This document shows positions 38,142 to 48,200 of a DNA stretch of 64,000 bases, in pieces. The stretch spans positions 1-64,000 of the forward strand of contig NZ_UAWH01000005.1 in the NCBI RefSeq assembly GCF_900447045.1. Direction: 5' to 3'. Positions within the stretch are counted from its first letter, which is position 1; every line of letters starts with the position of its first letter. The stretch is from Clostridium paraputrificum. GTDB lineage: Bacteria > Bacillota > Clostridia > Clostridiales > Clostridiaceae. A program made the position numbers and the translations under genes. The notes under the pieces were generated by a model. It worked only from the letters and a program-made list of their open reading frames with translations, made no database searches and was not told the origin of the DNA.

Positions 38142-40013
38142 GTGGTTAAAATATTTGATTTTGAATATCAACTAAAAGTTTTGCCTGATAAGCCAGGTGT
38201 ATATTTAATGAAAAATAGCTTAGGAGAAGTTATATATGTTGGTAAGGCTAAGATACTTAAAAATAGGGTGAGACAATATTTTCAAAATTCAAAAAATCAC
38301 TCAGAAAAAGTTCGATCTATGGTAAAAAACATAGCTGAGTTTGAATATATAGTAACAGATACAGAGATGGAAGCCTTAATATTAGAGTGCAATCTAATAA
38401 AGAAGTATAGTCCTAAATATAACATAGCACTTAAAGATGACAAGTTTTATCCATTTATAAAGATTACAACGAATGAAGATTTTCCTAGGGTGTTTGTTAC
38501 GAGAAACTTTGTGAGGGATGGAAATAAATATTTTGGGCCTTATACAAATGTAACTGCAGTATATGAGACCATTAACCTAATTAGAAAGATATTTCCTATA
38601 AGAACCTGTAAGAAGAATATTGTTGAAGGAGAGGCTCCTACAAGGCCTTGTTTGAATTATCACATAAAAAGATGTATGTCACCATGTGGTGGATATATAT
38701 CAAAAGAGGATTATAATAAAATAATTGATGAAGTTTTAGATATTTTAAATGGTAAAGATAAAAGTATACTTAAGAAGTTAAAAGATGAAATGCAAGAAGC
38801 ATCTATGGAGCTGAAGTTTGAGAAGGCTGCATCTCTTAGAGATAAAATTTTAGCTATTGAAAATTTAGTTGAAAAGCAAAAAATGTTTAGGGTTACTGAG
38901 GGGGATGAAGATTTCATTAATTTATATAAAGATGAAAAAGACACATGTGTTCAAGTATTCTTCCTTAGAGATGGTAAGATAACTGGCAGAGAACATTTTA
39001 TGTTAGAAAATACAGCTGATGAAAGTGATGAGACAATAATAAGTCAGTTTATAATTAATTTTTATTCTGGAGCAGGAAAAATTGCTAAAAATATTTATGT
39101 CCCTGTAGTAGAGGATTTAGAGCTATTAGAAGAATTTTTAACTATAAAAAGAGAATCTAAGGTTTGGATAAAGGTACCACAAAAAGGTGAAAAGAAAGAT
39201 TTATTACAAATGGTTAGGGATAATGCGAAACTAACCTTGGAGCAATTCAAAGATAAAATATTAAAAGAGAAAGAAATTAATAGAGTTTCTGTAGGTGAAC
39301 TTCAAGAAGTTTTAAATTTAGAAGAACCTCCTTTTAGAATTGAAGCATATGATATATCAAATATACAAGGTGTAGATTCTGTAGGAACTATGATAGTGTT
39401 TGAAGAAGGTAAAGCAAAAAGCAGTGATTATAGAAAGTTTAGAATAAAAACTGTAAAAGGTGCTAATGATTATAATAGTATGAGGGAAATATTAACAAGA
39501 AGGTTTGAGCATGGTTTAAGGGAGATAAGGGAAATTCAAGAAAGAAATTTGGATTTTTCTAAGGGAAAGTTTTCTAGTTTTCCAGATTTGATTATGATGG
39601 ATGGTGGAAAAGGTCAAGTTAATGTTGCATTAGAGGTATTAAATGAATTAAATATAGATATAAATGTTTGTGGGTTAGTTAAGGATGATAAACACCAAAC
39701 AAGAGGTATTATATATAATAATAAAGAAATTATAATAAATAGAAATTCTAATTTGATGCAACTAATTAGAAGGATACAAGATGAGGTCCATAGGTTTGCT
39801 ATTACATATCATAGAACATTAAGAGATAAAAGAACATTACATTCAGTATTAGAAGATATACCTAATGTTGGGGAGAAGAGAAGAATTGCCTTGCTAACTA
39901 AGTTTGGAAACGTGGATAATATAAAGAAAGCAACTATAGAAGAATTATTAGAAACGCCAACAATAGATAGAAGAACTGCTGAAAGTATATATTCTTATTT
40001 CAATCAGAAGTAA
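38142..40013 (+). CDS. uvrC: Excinuclease ABC subunit C
   Basis: The dual-incision nuclease of excision repair, about 620 aa. It has the GIY-YIG domain (PGVYLMKN...VIYVGKAK), a Cys-rich segment (RTCKK...CLNYHIKRCMSPCGG), the UVR domain (ELKFEKAASLRDKILAIE), the RNase H-like domain (IEAYDISNIQG, IMMDGGKGQVN, DEVHRFAITYHR) and helix-hairpin-helix (IPNVGEKRRIALLTKFGNVDNIKKA). The start is problematic. GTG 38142 overlaps the perfect AGGAGG (38137-38142). The residue aligned with the usual initiator Met of clostridial UvrC is Ile, codon ATA at 38151, spaced 8 bases from that SD. Confidence 0.95.
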   Translation: MVKIFDFEYQLKVLPDKPGVYLMKNSLGEVIYVGKAKILKNRVRQYFQNSKNHSEKVRSMVKNIAEFEYIVTDTEMEALILECNLIKKYSPKYNIALKDDKFYPFIKITTNEDFPRVFVTRNFVRDGNKYFGPYTNVTAVYETINLIRKIFPIRTCKKNIVEGEAPTRPCLNYHIKRCMSPCGGYISKEDYNKIIDEVLDILNGKDKSILKKLKDEMQEASMELKFEKAASLRDKILAIENLVEKQKMFRVTEGDEDFINLYKDEKDTCVQVFFLRDGKITGREHFMLENTADESDETIISQFIINFYSGAGKIAKNIYVPVVEDLELLEEFLTIKRESKVWIKVPQKGEKKDLLQMVRDNAKLTLEQFKDKILKEKEINRVSVGELQEVLNLEEPPFRIEAYDISNIQGVDSVGTMIVFEEGKAKSSDYRKFRIKTVKGANDYNSMREILTRRFEHGLREIREIQERNLDFSKGKFSSFPDLIMMDGGKGQVNVALEVLNELNIDINVCGLVKDDKHQTRGIIYNNKEIIINRNSNLMQLIRRIQDEVHRFAITYHRTLRDKRTLHSVLEDIPNVGEKRRIALLTKFGNVDNIKKATIEELLETPTIDRRTAESIYSYFNQK

Positions 40014-40137
40014 CATTTTATACTTAATATGATATAATAAAAAAATATAAGGTTAAGAAGTTGTAACTTGTTAAATAGTTGATATTATTTTATACTATTT
40101 AAAGATTATTTTTGAGAATACTTTTAAGGAGCGTAGT

Positions 40138-41055
40138 ATGAATCAATATTTAAAGTATATAGATAGTTTTAAGAAGATATATGATGATTCTGAGATAAAG
40201 ATAGATGAAAATATGAGCAATCATATTCATTTTAAGGTTGGTGGACCAGTGGATATATTATTGATTCCATCAAAGGTAAGCCAAGTAGTGGAAACTTTAA
40301 AAATATGTAAGAACGAAAATATTCCTTATTTTATAATAGGAAATGGTTCTAACTTGTTAGTTAAAGATGGTGGAATTAGAGGAGTAGTTATAAAATTAAG
40401 CAATTTATTATCTATAGAAGTAAATGGTAATATAATAAAGGCTAGTAGTGGTACTCTTTTAGAAGATGTATCTAAGAAGGCAGTAGAAAATTCTTTGACA
40501 GGATTTGAATTTGCATGTGGTATCCCTGGTTCTGTAGGTGGTGCTGTATTTATGAATGCTGGAGCTTATGATGGTGAAATTAAGAATGTAATAAAAGAAG
40601 CTGAAGTGTTAGATAGGGATGGAAACATAAAGGTATTATCTAAAGAAGAACTTGAACTAGGATATAGAACATCTAAAGTTATGAAGGATAATTTAGTAGT
40701 AATAAGTGCAACTTTTGAGTTGACTAAGGGAGATAAAGAAAAGATACGAGAAAGAGTTAATGAACTTACAGAAAAAAGAGAGTCTAAACAGCCTTTAGAA
40801 TATCCATCAGCAGGTAGTACGTTTAAGAGACCAGAGGGATATTTTGCAGGTAAACTTATTCAAGATGCAGGATTAAAGGGAGCATCACTAGGAGGAGCTG
40901 CTGTATCTGAAAAACATTCTGGTTTTGTTATCAATAAAGATGGTGCAACAGCAGAAGATGTATTAAATTTAATAGCCCATGTTCAAAATGAAGTTAAAAA
41001 GCAATTTGGAGTGGAACTTCATACTGAAGTAAGAATAATTGGAGAAGACAAATAG
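40138..41055 (+). CDS. murB: UDP-N-acetylenolpyruvoylglucosamine reductase
   Basis: The 305-aa flavoenzyme reduces enolpyruvyl-UDP-GlcNAc to UDP-MurNAc, a committed step of peptidoglycan precursor synthesis. FAD-binding blocks are [27 protein letters not shown] and [20 protein letters not shown]. The type II catalytic segment [14 protein letters not shown] carries the Ser proton donor. The ending HTEVRIIGE is typical. ATG 40138 follows AAGGAGCG. Monocistronic with its own terminator. Confidence 0.97.
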   Translation: MNQYLKYIDSFKKIYDDSEIKIDENMSNHIHFKVGGPVDILLIPSKVSQVVETLKICKNENIPYFIIGNGSNLLVKDGGIRGVVIKLSNLLSIEVNGNIIKASSGTLLEDVSKKAVENSLTGFEFACGIPGSVGGAVFMNAGAYDGEIKNVIKEAEVLDRDGNIKVLSKEELELGYRTSKVMKDNLVVISATFELTKGDKEKIRERVNELTEKRESKQPLEYPSAGSTFKRPEGYFAGKLIQDAGLKGASLGGAAVSEKHSGFVINKDGATAEDVLNLIAHVQNEVKKQFGVELHTEVRIIGEDK

Positions 41056-41069
41056 AGGGAAATATAGAT

Positions 41070-41097
41070 AAAGGGAGCCTTTGGATAGGCTCTCTTT
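41070..41097 (+). terminator. Terminator of murB
   Basis: Stem AAAGgGAGCCT / AGGCTCtCTTT followed by 'atttcttt'. Confidence 0.8.
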
Positions 41098-41191
41098 ATT
41101 TCTTTACATTTAGTATTAGTGGGAGATATTTGTTTTAATGTGACTTGGACCTTAGGATAGAACAAGGAAAATAAATATCTCCCACCTTTTT
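41098..41191 (+). repeat. Dispersed two-stem intergenic element, copy D (stem 2 half)
   Basis: Stem 1 is absent; the copy begins with the box TTTACATTTAGTA. Stem 2 is a perfect 13-bp pair GTGGGAGATATTT (41119-41131) / AAATATCTCCCAC (41173-41185), then T6. The apical part differs from other copies (CCTTAGGATAGAACAAGG) but CCTT/AAGG still pair. Lies directly after the murB terminator, 59 bases before the next gene. Confidence 0.85.
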
Positions 41192-41249
41192 TATTTAAAT
41201 GATTAAATGCAAGTGATATAATAGTTAAATAAAGGAAGGGGAGATATAA

Positions 41250-41573
41250 ATGATTGGTGTTATTATATTTGCAATTATAGGGTTAGGTTTATTAATGTTT
41301 GGATTGAGAATTAAGGTATCTAAGAAAATAGATTCTATTTCTTCTATTAATGAAGAAAGGTTAAGAAAGATAAAAAATAGGGATAAGGTGGCAAGTGATT
41401 TTGGTAATGGGATGATTTTATTGGCAATAGCATGTTTTGTTTGTGCAGGTCTTATTTATTTTGCAGGAAGAGTTGGCTCATTTATAGGATTAATATTAAT
41501 TATAATTGCTTCAACAAGATGGAGTAGTTTAAATTCTAGTATAGATGAGAAGATAAAAAGAAAAGAGTATTAA
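41250..41573 (+). CDS. Small membrane protein of unknown function (107 aa)
   Basis: A 107-aa protein with an N-terminal hydrophobic helix (about 1-20), a basic/polar loop (about 24-50) and two further hydrophobic segments (about 52-72 and 74-90), ending in a Lys-rich tail. The start ATG follows AAGGGGAG. No domain is recognised. It stands alone between element copy D and a short peptide gene. Confidence 0.7.
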   Translation: MIGVIIFAIIGLGLLMFGLRIKVSKKIDSISSINEERLRKIKNRDKVASDFGNGMILLAIACFVCAGLIYFAGRVGSFIGLILIIIASTRWSSLNSSIDEKIKRKEY

Positions 41574-41665
41574 TTAAAGAGTTCTATTATTAAGTATATA
41601 AAAGTAAAATGAATAAGGAAGATTTCATTTGTGGTCAATCTAGAATGTTATAAATCTATAGAGCA

Positions 41666-41723
41666 CCTCCTTTAATATATAGTTGATACATTAAAGGGGC
41701 CTATCTTAACATTAAGTAGGAGG
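41666..41723 (+). promoter_or_regulatory. Leader with two mutually exclusive hairpins that can hide the Shine-Dalgarno
   Basis: The arm CCTCCTTTAAT (41666-41676) can pair in two ways: CCTTTAAT with ATTAAAGG (41690-41697), which leaves the SD free, or all 11 bases with ATTAA-gt-AGGAGG (41711-41723), which buries the SD of the 29-aa peptide gene. This is what a switchable leader would look like; no ligand-binding domain was recognised. Confidence 0.4.
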
Positions 41724-41730
41724 ATTGGCT

Positions 41731-41820
41731 ATGACAGTAGGTTGTTTAAGTGCAATACTAATTGGTTGCTCTGCGTTAGCAGTGATAGCTTACAATGTTT
41801 ACGAAAAGAAATTTAAGTAG
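41731..41820 (+). CDS. Very small membrane protein (29 aa), unknown function
   Basis: A 29-codon gene with AGGAGG 7 bases before ATG and a strong terminator just after it. The product has a single hydrophobic helix (about residues 5-21, CLSAILIGCSALAVIAY) with two Cys and a basic tail YEKKFK. It resembles other one-span peptides of clostridia (compare the 34-aa product at 6552) but is not recognised. The good SD, terminator and structured leader together support a real gene. Confidence 0.6.
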   Translation: MTVGCLSAILIGCSALAVIAYNVYEKKFK

Positions 41821-41837
41821 GTGAAATCTTCTTTTTG

Positions 41838-41879
41838 AAAGGTGTATTGGAATGACTTTCTCATTCTAATACACCTTTT
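41838..41879 (+). terminator. Terminator of the 29-aa peptide gene
   Basis: 17-bp stem AAAGGTGTATTgGAATG / CATTCtAATACACCTTT with T run. Confidence 0.9.
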
Positions 41880-41973
41880 GTTAAATAAATGTTTTGTGCA
41901 GTTATTATAGGTTAATACCATTTGATGTGTGATATAATAGGTGTAAATAGTAAGGTTTAGTAGGAGGTAAAGT

Positions 41974-42852
41974 ATGAGATTTGTAATAGTTACAGGATTA
42001 TCAGGAGCAGGAAAAACTGAAGCTACTAAAAGCTTAGAAGATATGGGCTATTTTTGTGTAGACAATTTACCACCAAGGCTTATTCCTAAATTTGCAGAAG
42101 CATGTAACTCTGGTAATATTGAAAAGGTGGCTTTGGTTATAGATATAAGAGGAGGCGTATTCTTTGATGATTTATTTGAATCATTAATGTATTTAAAATC
42201 TAGTGAGTTTAAATACGAAATATTATTTCTAGATGCTTCTGATGAAATTCTAGTGAAAAGATTTAAAGAAGCTAGAAGAAGCCATCCTCTAGCACCGCAA
42301 GGAAGAGTATTAACAGGTATTAGTGAAGAACGAAATAAGTTAAGGGAAGTAAAAGATAGAGCAGATATTATAATAGATACTTCAAAATACGCTATAAGAG
42401 ATTTAAGAGAAAAGATAAATGAGTATTATGGAGATGTTAAATCACCAGAGAAGCAGTTATCTATAACTATATTAAGCTTTGGTTTTAAATATGGTATTCC
42501 TGTAGATTCTGACTTGGTGTTTGATGTTAGGTTTATTCCCAATCCATTCTATATACCAGAATTAAAGAAGTATTCTGGTAGTGATGAACCAGTAAAAAAA
42601 TATGTGTTAGATCAAAAAGAAACCCAAGGCTTTATTGAAAAATTAGAAGATATGTTAAGATTTTTAATACCTAATTATATAAAAGAGGGGAAAAGACAAC
42701 TTATAGTATCTATTGGATGTACAGGTGGAAGACATCGTTCAGTTGCAATAGCTAATGCAATACATGAACAATTACTTAATGATAGCTTTGACTCAAGAAT
42801 AGAACATAGAGATATCAGTGAAGACCTACATAAAGGAGTAAAGAAACTATGA
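41974..42852 (+). CDS. rapZ: RapZ-family nucleotide-binding protein (RNase adapter)
   Basis: A 292-aa P-loop protein with Walker A GLSGAGKT at residues 8-15. Conserved blocks are [32 protein letters not shown] and the C-terminal [14 protein letters not shown]. In enterobacteria RapZ steers glmZ/GlmS expression; in Firmicutes the YvcJ homologue binds nucleotides and influences competence and cell-wall amino-sugar supply. ATG follows AGGAGG. It overlaps yvcK by 4 bases (ATGA), starting the rapZ-yvcK-whiA cluster. Confidence 0.94.
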   Translation: MRFVIVTGLSGAGKTEATKSLEDMGYFCVDNLPPRLIPKFAEACNSGNIEKVALVIDIRGGVFFDDLFESLMYLKSSEFKYEILFLDASDEILVKRFKEARRSHPLAPQGRVLTGISEERNKLREVKDRADIIIDTSKYAIRDLREKINEYYGDVKSPEKQLSITILSFGFKYGIPVDSDLVFDVRFIPNPFYIPELKKYSGSDEPVKKYVLDQKETQGFIEKLEDMLRFLIPNYIKEGKRQLIVSIGCTGGRHRSVAIANAIHEQLLNDSFDSRIEHRDISEDLHKGVKKL

Positions 42853-44198
42853 GGTTTTCAGACTGGTTAAAGCCTGGAATTAAGGTTAAGAGATGGGTTG
42901 TATTTGGGGTATTTGGTATATTATTAATAGCCTTTGGTTTTACAGAATTAGTTACAAAGAGACTTTATGATTTTTACTATAAAATGTTTTATATATTTTT
43001 AAACTTATCAGGTTTATTTGTAATATATATTTCGGTTACAGAGGCAATGAAGTCAATAATTGTACTTGTTAATAAAGGGTATATTAAAGTTTCATTAGAC
43101 AGTAAAAAAATTGAAAGTATGATTTATGAAAAAAGATTACTTGTAAGGGGTCCTAAAATTGTAGTAATTGGTGGAGGAACTGGTTTGTCTACAATGTTAA
43201 GAGGACTTAAGTATTATACATCTAATATTACGGCCATTGTTACTGTAGGAGATGATGGGGGAGGCTCGGGAACATTAAGAGAAGACTTGGGAATTCTACC
43301 ACCAGGAGATATAAGAAACTGTATATTAGCATTGGCAGATACAGAACCTCTTATGGAAGATTTATTGCAATATAGATTTAAAGATGGAACCTTGAAAGGA
43401 CAAAGCTTTGGTAATTTATTTTTAGCTGCTATGGATGGTATATCAGATAATTTTGAAGATGCAGTTCAAAAGATGAGTTCGGTATTAGCGGTTACAGGAA
43501 AAGTTTTACCTGTAACTTTAGACGATATGCAACTTGAAGCAATACTTGAAAATGGAAATAAGGTTATAGGAGAATCACAAATTCCTGTTGAGGCATTAAA
43601 TCAAAAGTCTAAAATAAAAAAGCTTATGATAAATCCAGAAAATGCAGAGCCTTTAAAGGACGCTTTAGATGCTATAAAAGAAGCAGATGCAATTGTAATA
43701 GGTCCTGGAAGCTTATATACTAGTATAATTCCTAACCTTTTAGTAAAAAAGATTAGCAATAGTGTAAGAAAGAGTGATGCTATAAAAATATATGTTTCAA
43801 ATATAATGACTCAACCAGGAGAAACAGATAATTTTGATGTATCTGATCATGTTAAAATAATAAAAAAATATGGTGGTAAAGAGATCGTTGATTATGTAAT
43901 AGCTAACAGTGGAGAAATATCTGAAGAAATAAAAAGTAGATATTTAGAAGAAGGTTCTACATTGGCTAAGTTAGATATAGATAAATTAAAAGATTTAAGT
44001 GTAGAAGTTATTTGTGATGATTTAATAAAAATAAAAAATGGAACTGTTAAGCATAATGCAGATAAGCTTGCAGAGATTTTAGCTGATACAATAATGGAGA
44101 AAAAGTTATTGTATGATAGAAAGAAAATTATTGAGTATATGTATTTATCACAAAGAATTAAGGATAGAGAAAAAATTAATAAGGACATTGGATTGTAA
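42849..44198 (+). CDS. yvcK: Gluconeogenesis factor YvcK (CofD-like)
   Basis: The 449-aa protein has two N-terminal spans (about 18-38 and 50-70), an extension seen in clostridia but not in Bacillus YvcK. The CofD/YvcK domain follows (about 103-430) with [46 protein letters not shown] and the [11 protein letters not shown] block. YvcK binds UDP-sugars and supports cell-wall synthesis during growth on gluconeogenic substrates. The start overlaps rapZ by 4 bases. A terminator separates it from whiA. Confidence 0.93.
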   Translation: MRFSDWLKPGIKVKRWVVFGVFGILLIAFGFTELVTKRLYDFYYKMFYIFLNLSGLFVIYISVTEAMKSIIVLVNKGYIKVSLDSKKIESMIYEKRLLVRGPKIVVIGGGTGLSTMLRGLKYYTSNITAIVTVGDDGGGSGTLREDLGILPPGDIRNCILALADTEPLMEDLLQYRFKDGTLKGQSFGNLFLAAMDGISDNFEDAVQKMSSVLAVTGKVLPVTLDDMQLEAILENGNKVIGESQIPVEALNQKSKIKKLMINPENAEPLKDALDAIKEADAIVIGPGSLYTSIIPNLLVKKISNSVRKSDAIKIYVSNIMTQPGETDNFDVSDHVKIIKKYGGKEIVDYVIANSGEISEEIKSRYLEEGSTLAKLDIDKLKDLSVEVICDDLIKIKNGTVKHNADKLAEILADTIMEKKLLYDRKKIIEYMYLSQRIKDREKINKDIGL

Positions 44199-44224
44199 GA
44201 ACTACCAAGTAAAGGTAGTTCTTT
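44197..44224 (+). terminator. Terminator of rapZ-yvcK
   Basis: Stem AAGAACTACC / GGTAGTTCTT followed by T-rich DNA. Confidence 0.85.
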
Positions 44225-44307
44225 TCTTATGTCGTTTATAGTATTAATTTATGTTATAATTAAATATTATAAAATAATAGTTTTTTAGATAAAAGGAGAA
44301 ATACCAT

Positions 44308-45255
44308 ATGTCATTTTCATCAAAAGTAAAAGGAGAAATTTGTAGATATGTAGATATAACGAAGTCTGAAGCATTAGCACAAATATCTGCAATTATGAAG
44401 GTAAGTGGAACTATAGGATTTAGTGGAAAAGGTATAACATTTAGAATAACTACAGAGAATCCTGGGAGTGCGAGATTAATATTTACATTATTAAAAGATA
44501 ATTTTAATATACATTCTAAGTTAATGGTTAAAAAGAGTAATTCTCTAAAAAAGAATAATATATATATGGTTGTTATTGATGAAGAGATGGGTGTGAGAAA
44601 TCTTCTTAAGGAAACGGGTATATTACGAGAAATTGATGGCGTTATGAGTATTAACTATAGGATAGAGGATGAAATGGTAAAGGATGATGAAGAAAGAAGA
44701 GCTTATATAAGAGGTGCTTTTATTGGCGGTGGTAGTATAAGCAATCCAGAGAAGACATATCATCTAGAATTTGTAACTCATAGCGAAGAATATGCAGTAG
44801 ACTTGTCAAAACTTATAAATAGTTATGGATTAAATTCAAAAGTTATCCAAAGAAAAAATTCTTATATCATTTATATAAAAGAAGGGGAGCAAATTGTAGA
44901 TTTACTTAATATAATTGGGGCTCATTCTTGTCTTCTAGAACTTGAAAATATAAGAATAATGAAGGAAATGAGAAATAACGTAAATAGATTGGTTAATTGT
45001 GAAACTGCTAATTTATCTAAGACAGTTAATGCAGCTGTAAGGCAAGTGGAAAGTATAAAACTTATTCAATCACAAATAGGTTTACAAAGACTTCCTAAGA
45101 ATTTAAGGGAAATTGCAGAATTAAGACTAAATTATCCTGATGAATCTTTAAAAGAACTTGGAGAAATGTTAGATCCACCAGTTGGAAAGTCAGGAGTAAA
45201 TCATAGATTAAGAAAAATTGAAAAAATAGCTGAAGAATTAAGAGCTAGTGAATAG
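44308..45255 (+). CDS. whiA: DNA-binding protein WhiA
   Basis: The 315-aa protein joins a LAGLIDADG-like domain (ERRAYIRGAFIGGGSISNP, without nuclease residues) to a C-terminal helix-turn-helix (LRLNYPDESLKELGEMLDPPVGKSGVNHRLRKI). In Firmicutes WhiA affects cell division and chromosome segregation; in Streptomyces it controls sporulation. It belongs to the conserved rapZ-yvcK-whiA order. ATG 44308 has AAAGGAG 8 bases upstream. dnaE follows by 15 bases. Confidence 0.96.
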   Translation: MSFSSKVKGEICRYVDITKSEALAQISAIMKVSGTIGFSGKGITFRITTENPGSARLIFTLLKDNFNIHSKLMVKKSNSLKKNNIYMVVIDEEMGVRNLLKETGILREIDGVMSINYRIEDEMVKDDEERRAYIRGAFIGGGSISNPEKTYHLEFVTHSEEYAVDLSKLINSYGLNSKVIQRKNSYIIYIKEGEQIVDLLNIIGAHSCLLELENIRIMKEMRNNVNRLVNCETANLSKTVNAAVRQVESIKLIQSQIGLQRLPKNLREIAELRLNYPDESLKELGEMLDPPVGKSGVNHRLRKIEKIAEELRASE

Positions 45256-45270
45256 AAAGGAAGTGAAAGT

Positions 45271-48200
45271 GTGGGGGAAAAGAAATTCTGCCACCTTCAT
45301 CTTCATACGGAATATAGTTTATTAGATGGTTCGGGAAAGGTTTCTAAAATTATAAAGCGAGCTAAGGAATTGGGCATGGATAGCATAGCTATCACCGACC
45401 ATGGAGTTATGTATGGTTGTGTGGAATTCTATAAGCAAGCTGTAGATCAAGGTATAAAGCCTATCCTAGGATGTGAAGTATATGTTGCAAGCAAATCAAT
45501 GTATATAAAGCAAGTGGATAAAGAAAATTCAACTAACCATTTAGTACTTCTTGTGAAGAATGAAGTTGGATATCAAAATTTAATGAAGATTGTTTCACAG
45601 GCATCTATAGATGGTTTTTATTACAAACCAAGAGTTGACCACGAATATCTAAAAAAGCATAGTGAGGGGATTATAGCTTTAAGTGCTTGTTTAGGTGGAG
45701 AGGTACAAAGTAATATATTAAAAGATAATTATGATAAGGCAAAAGAGATTGCATTACTATATAAGGATATATTTAAAGAGGGGTTTTATTTAGAACTTCA
45801 AAATCATGGAATGGATGAACAGAGAAAAGTAAATGAAACTAACATAAAAATATCTAAAGAGACAGGAATACCTTTAGTTGCTACAAATGATGTACATTAC
45901 ATAAATCAAAAGGATTCAAAATCACATGATATATTAATGTGTATTCAAACAGGTAAAACAGTAGAAGATGAAAATAGAAGACGATATCCTTCAGATCAAT
46001 TTTATCTTAAATCCCCAGAAGAAATGTGGGATATGTTTTCGTACATACCAGAAGCTTTAGAGAATACTATAAAGATTGCTGAAGAGTGTAATTATGATTA
46101 CAAATTTCATGAATCTAAGTTGCCAAAGTTTCCACTTCCAGAAGGAACTGATCCATATGAGTATTTAAAAGAAACATGCTATAAAGGTTTAATAGAAAGA
46201 TATGATGTATTTGAAAGCTTAAGAAATAAAGAATTAAATTACCAAGATGTTAATTTAATTGTGGATAAAAGTAAAAAAGCTAAAGAATATGTGGATAGAT
46301 TAGAATATGAGCTTGGTATTATTAAACAAATGGGGTATGTTGATTATTTCTTAATCGTTTGGGATTTTATAAGATTCTCTAATGAAAATGGAATACCAAC
46401 AGGTCCAGGAAGAGGATCAGCAGCTGGATCTATAGTAGCATATACTCTTGGGATAACTAAAATAGACCCTATAAAATATAGCTTACTATTTGAAAGATTC
46501 TTAAACCCTGAAAGAGTAAGTATGCCAGATATAGATTCTGACTTCTGTTATGAAAGAAGACAAGAAGTTATAGACTATGTTGTAGAAAAGTATGGAGTAG
46601 ATAATGTTTCGCAGATTATAACATTTGGAACAATGGCACCAAGAGCATGTATAAGAGATGTAGGAAGAGCAATGAATTATCCTTATGCAGAAGTAGATAA
46701 AATATCTAAAATGATTCCTACTATGCTTGGAATTACAATAGATAAAGCATTAGAGTTAAACCCAGAGCTTAAGAATGAATATGACACTAATGATAGGGTA
46801 AGAGCTCTTATAGATGTTAGTAAAGACTTAGAAGGACTTCCAAGGCACTCTTCAACTCATGCAGCTGGTGTAGTAATTGCATCAAAGCCATTAGTTGAAT
46901 ATGTACCACTACAAAAGAATGAAGAAATGATAGTAACTCAGTTTGGTATGACAACTTTAGAAGAATTGGGGCTATTAAAAATGGATTTCCTTGGGCTTAG
47001 AACATTAACTGTAATGAATGATGCAGTAAAGATGATAAAAGAGAACCAAGGGGTAGATATTGATTTAGATAAAATAAATTTTGAAGATGAAAAAGTTTAT
47101 AAGATGCTTGGTGAAGGGAAAACAGCAGGTGTATTCCAGTTAGAATCAGCAGGTATGACTTCCTTTATGAAGGAATTAAAACCAGATAGTTTAGAGGATA
47201 TAATTGCGGGAATTTCGTTATATAGACCAGGTCCAATGTCAGAAATACCAAGATATGTTGAGTGTAAGAATAATCCTGATAAAGTTAATTATATAGTGCC
47301 AGAACTTGAAGATATATTAGATGTTACATATGGAGTAATGGTATATCAAGAACAAGTTATGGAGATAGTTAGAAAGCTTGGCGGATATTCTATGGGTAGA
47401 AGTGATATGGTTAGAAGAGCCATGTCTAAGAAGAAACATAAGGTAATGGAAGAGGAAAGAAAGAACTTTATATATGGAATAACAGATGAAAATGGTCATG
47501 TTGAAGTTCCAGGCTGTGTTAGAAATGGAATTAGTGAAGAAGCAGGTAATAAGATTTTTGATACAATGATGGATTTTGCATCTTATGCATTTAATAAGAG
47601 TCATGCTGCTGCTTATGCTGTAGTAGGATATCAAACGGCTTATTTAATGAGATATTATCCAGTTGAAACTATAGCAGCCATGCTTAATTCTGTTATGGGT
47701 ACAGCAGAAAAAGTATCTAATTATATAAAGTTTGCAGAAAGTCAAGGAATTCAAGTTTTACCACCAGACATAAATGAGAGCTATTCAAAGTTTACTGTTA
47801 AAGGTGATAGTATTAGATTTGGCTTAGCAGCTATTAAGAATGTAGGGTGGAACGTTGTAGAAAGTATAGTTAAATCAAGAAAAGAAAAAGGAAAATTCAC
47901 ATCCTTAGAAGATTTAATAGATAAAATTGATCTTACAGCAGTTAATAAAAGAGCTATAGAAAGCTTAATTAAAGCAGGTGCATTAGATGGATTTAAAGTA
48001 TTTAGATCAAGACTATTGGCTGTATTTGAAAAAGTTATGGATGGTGCATCTAATGAAAGAAAGAGAAATATTGATGGTCAAATGAGTCTTTTTGGCTTAG
48101 CTGAGGACGCTATTGATATTCCAAAGATTGTTTTTCCAAATATAAAAGAGTTTGATAAAAGACATATTCTTTTGATGGAGAAGGAGATGACAGGCTTATA

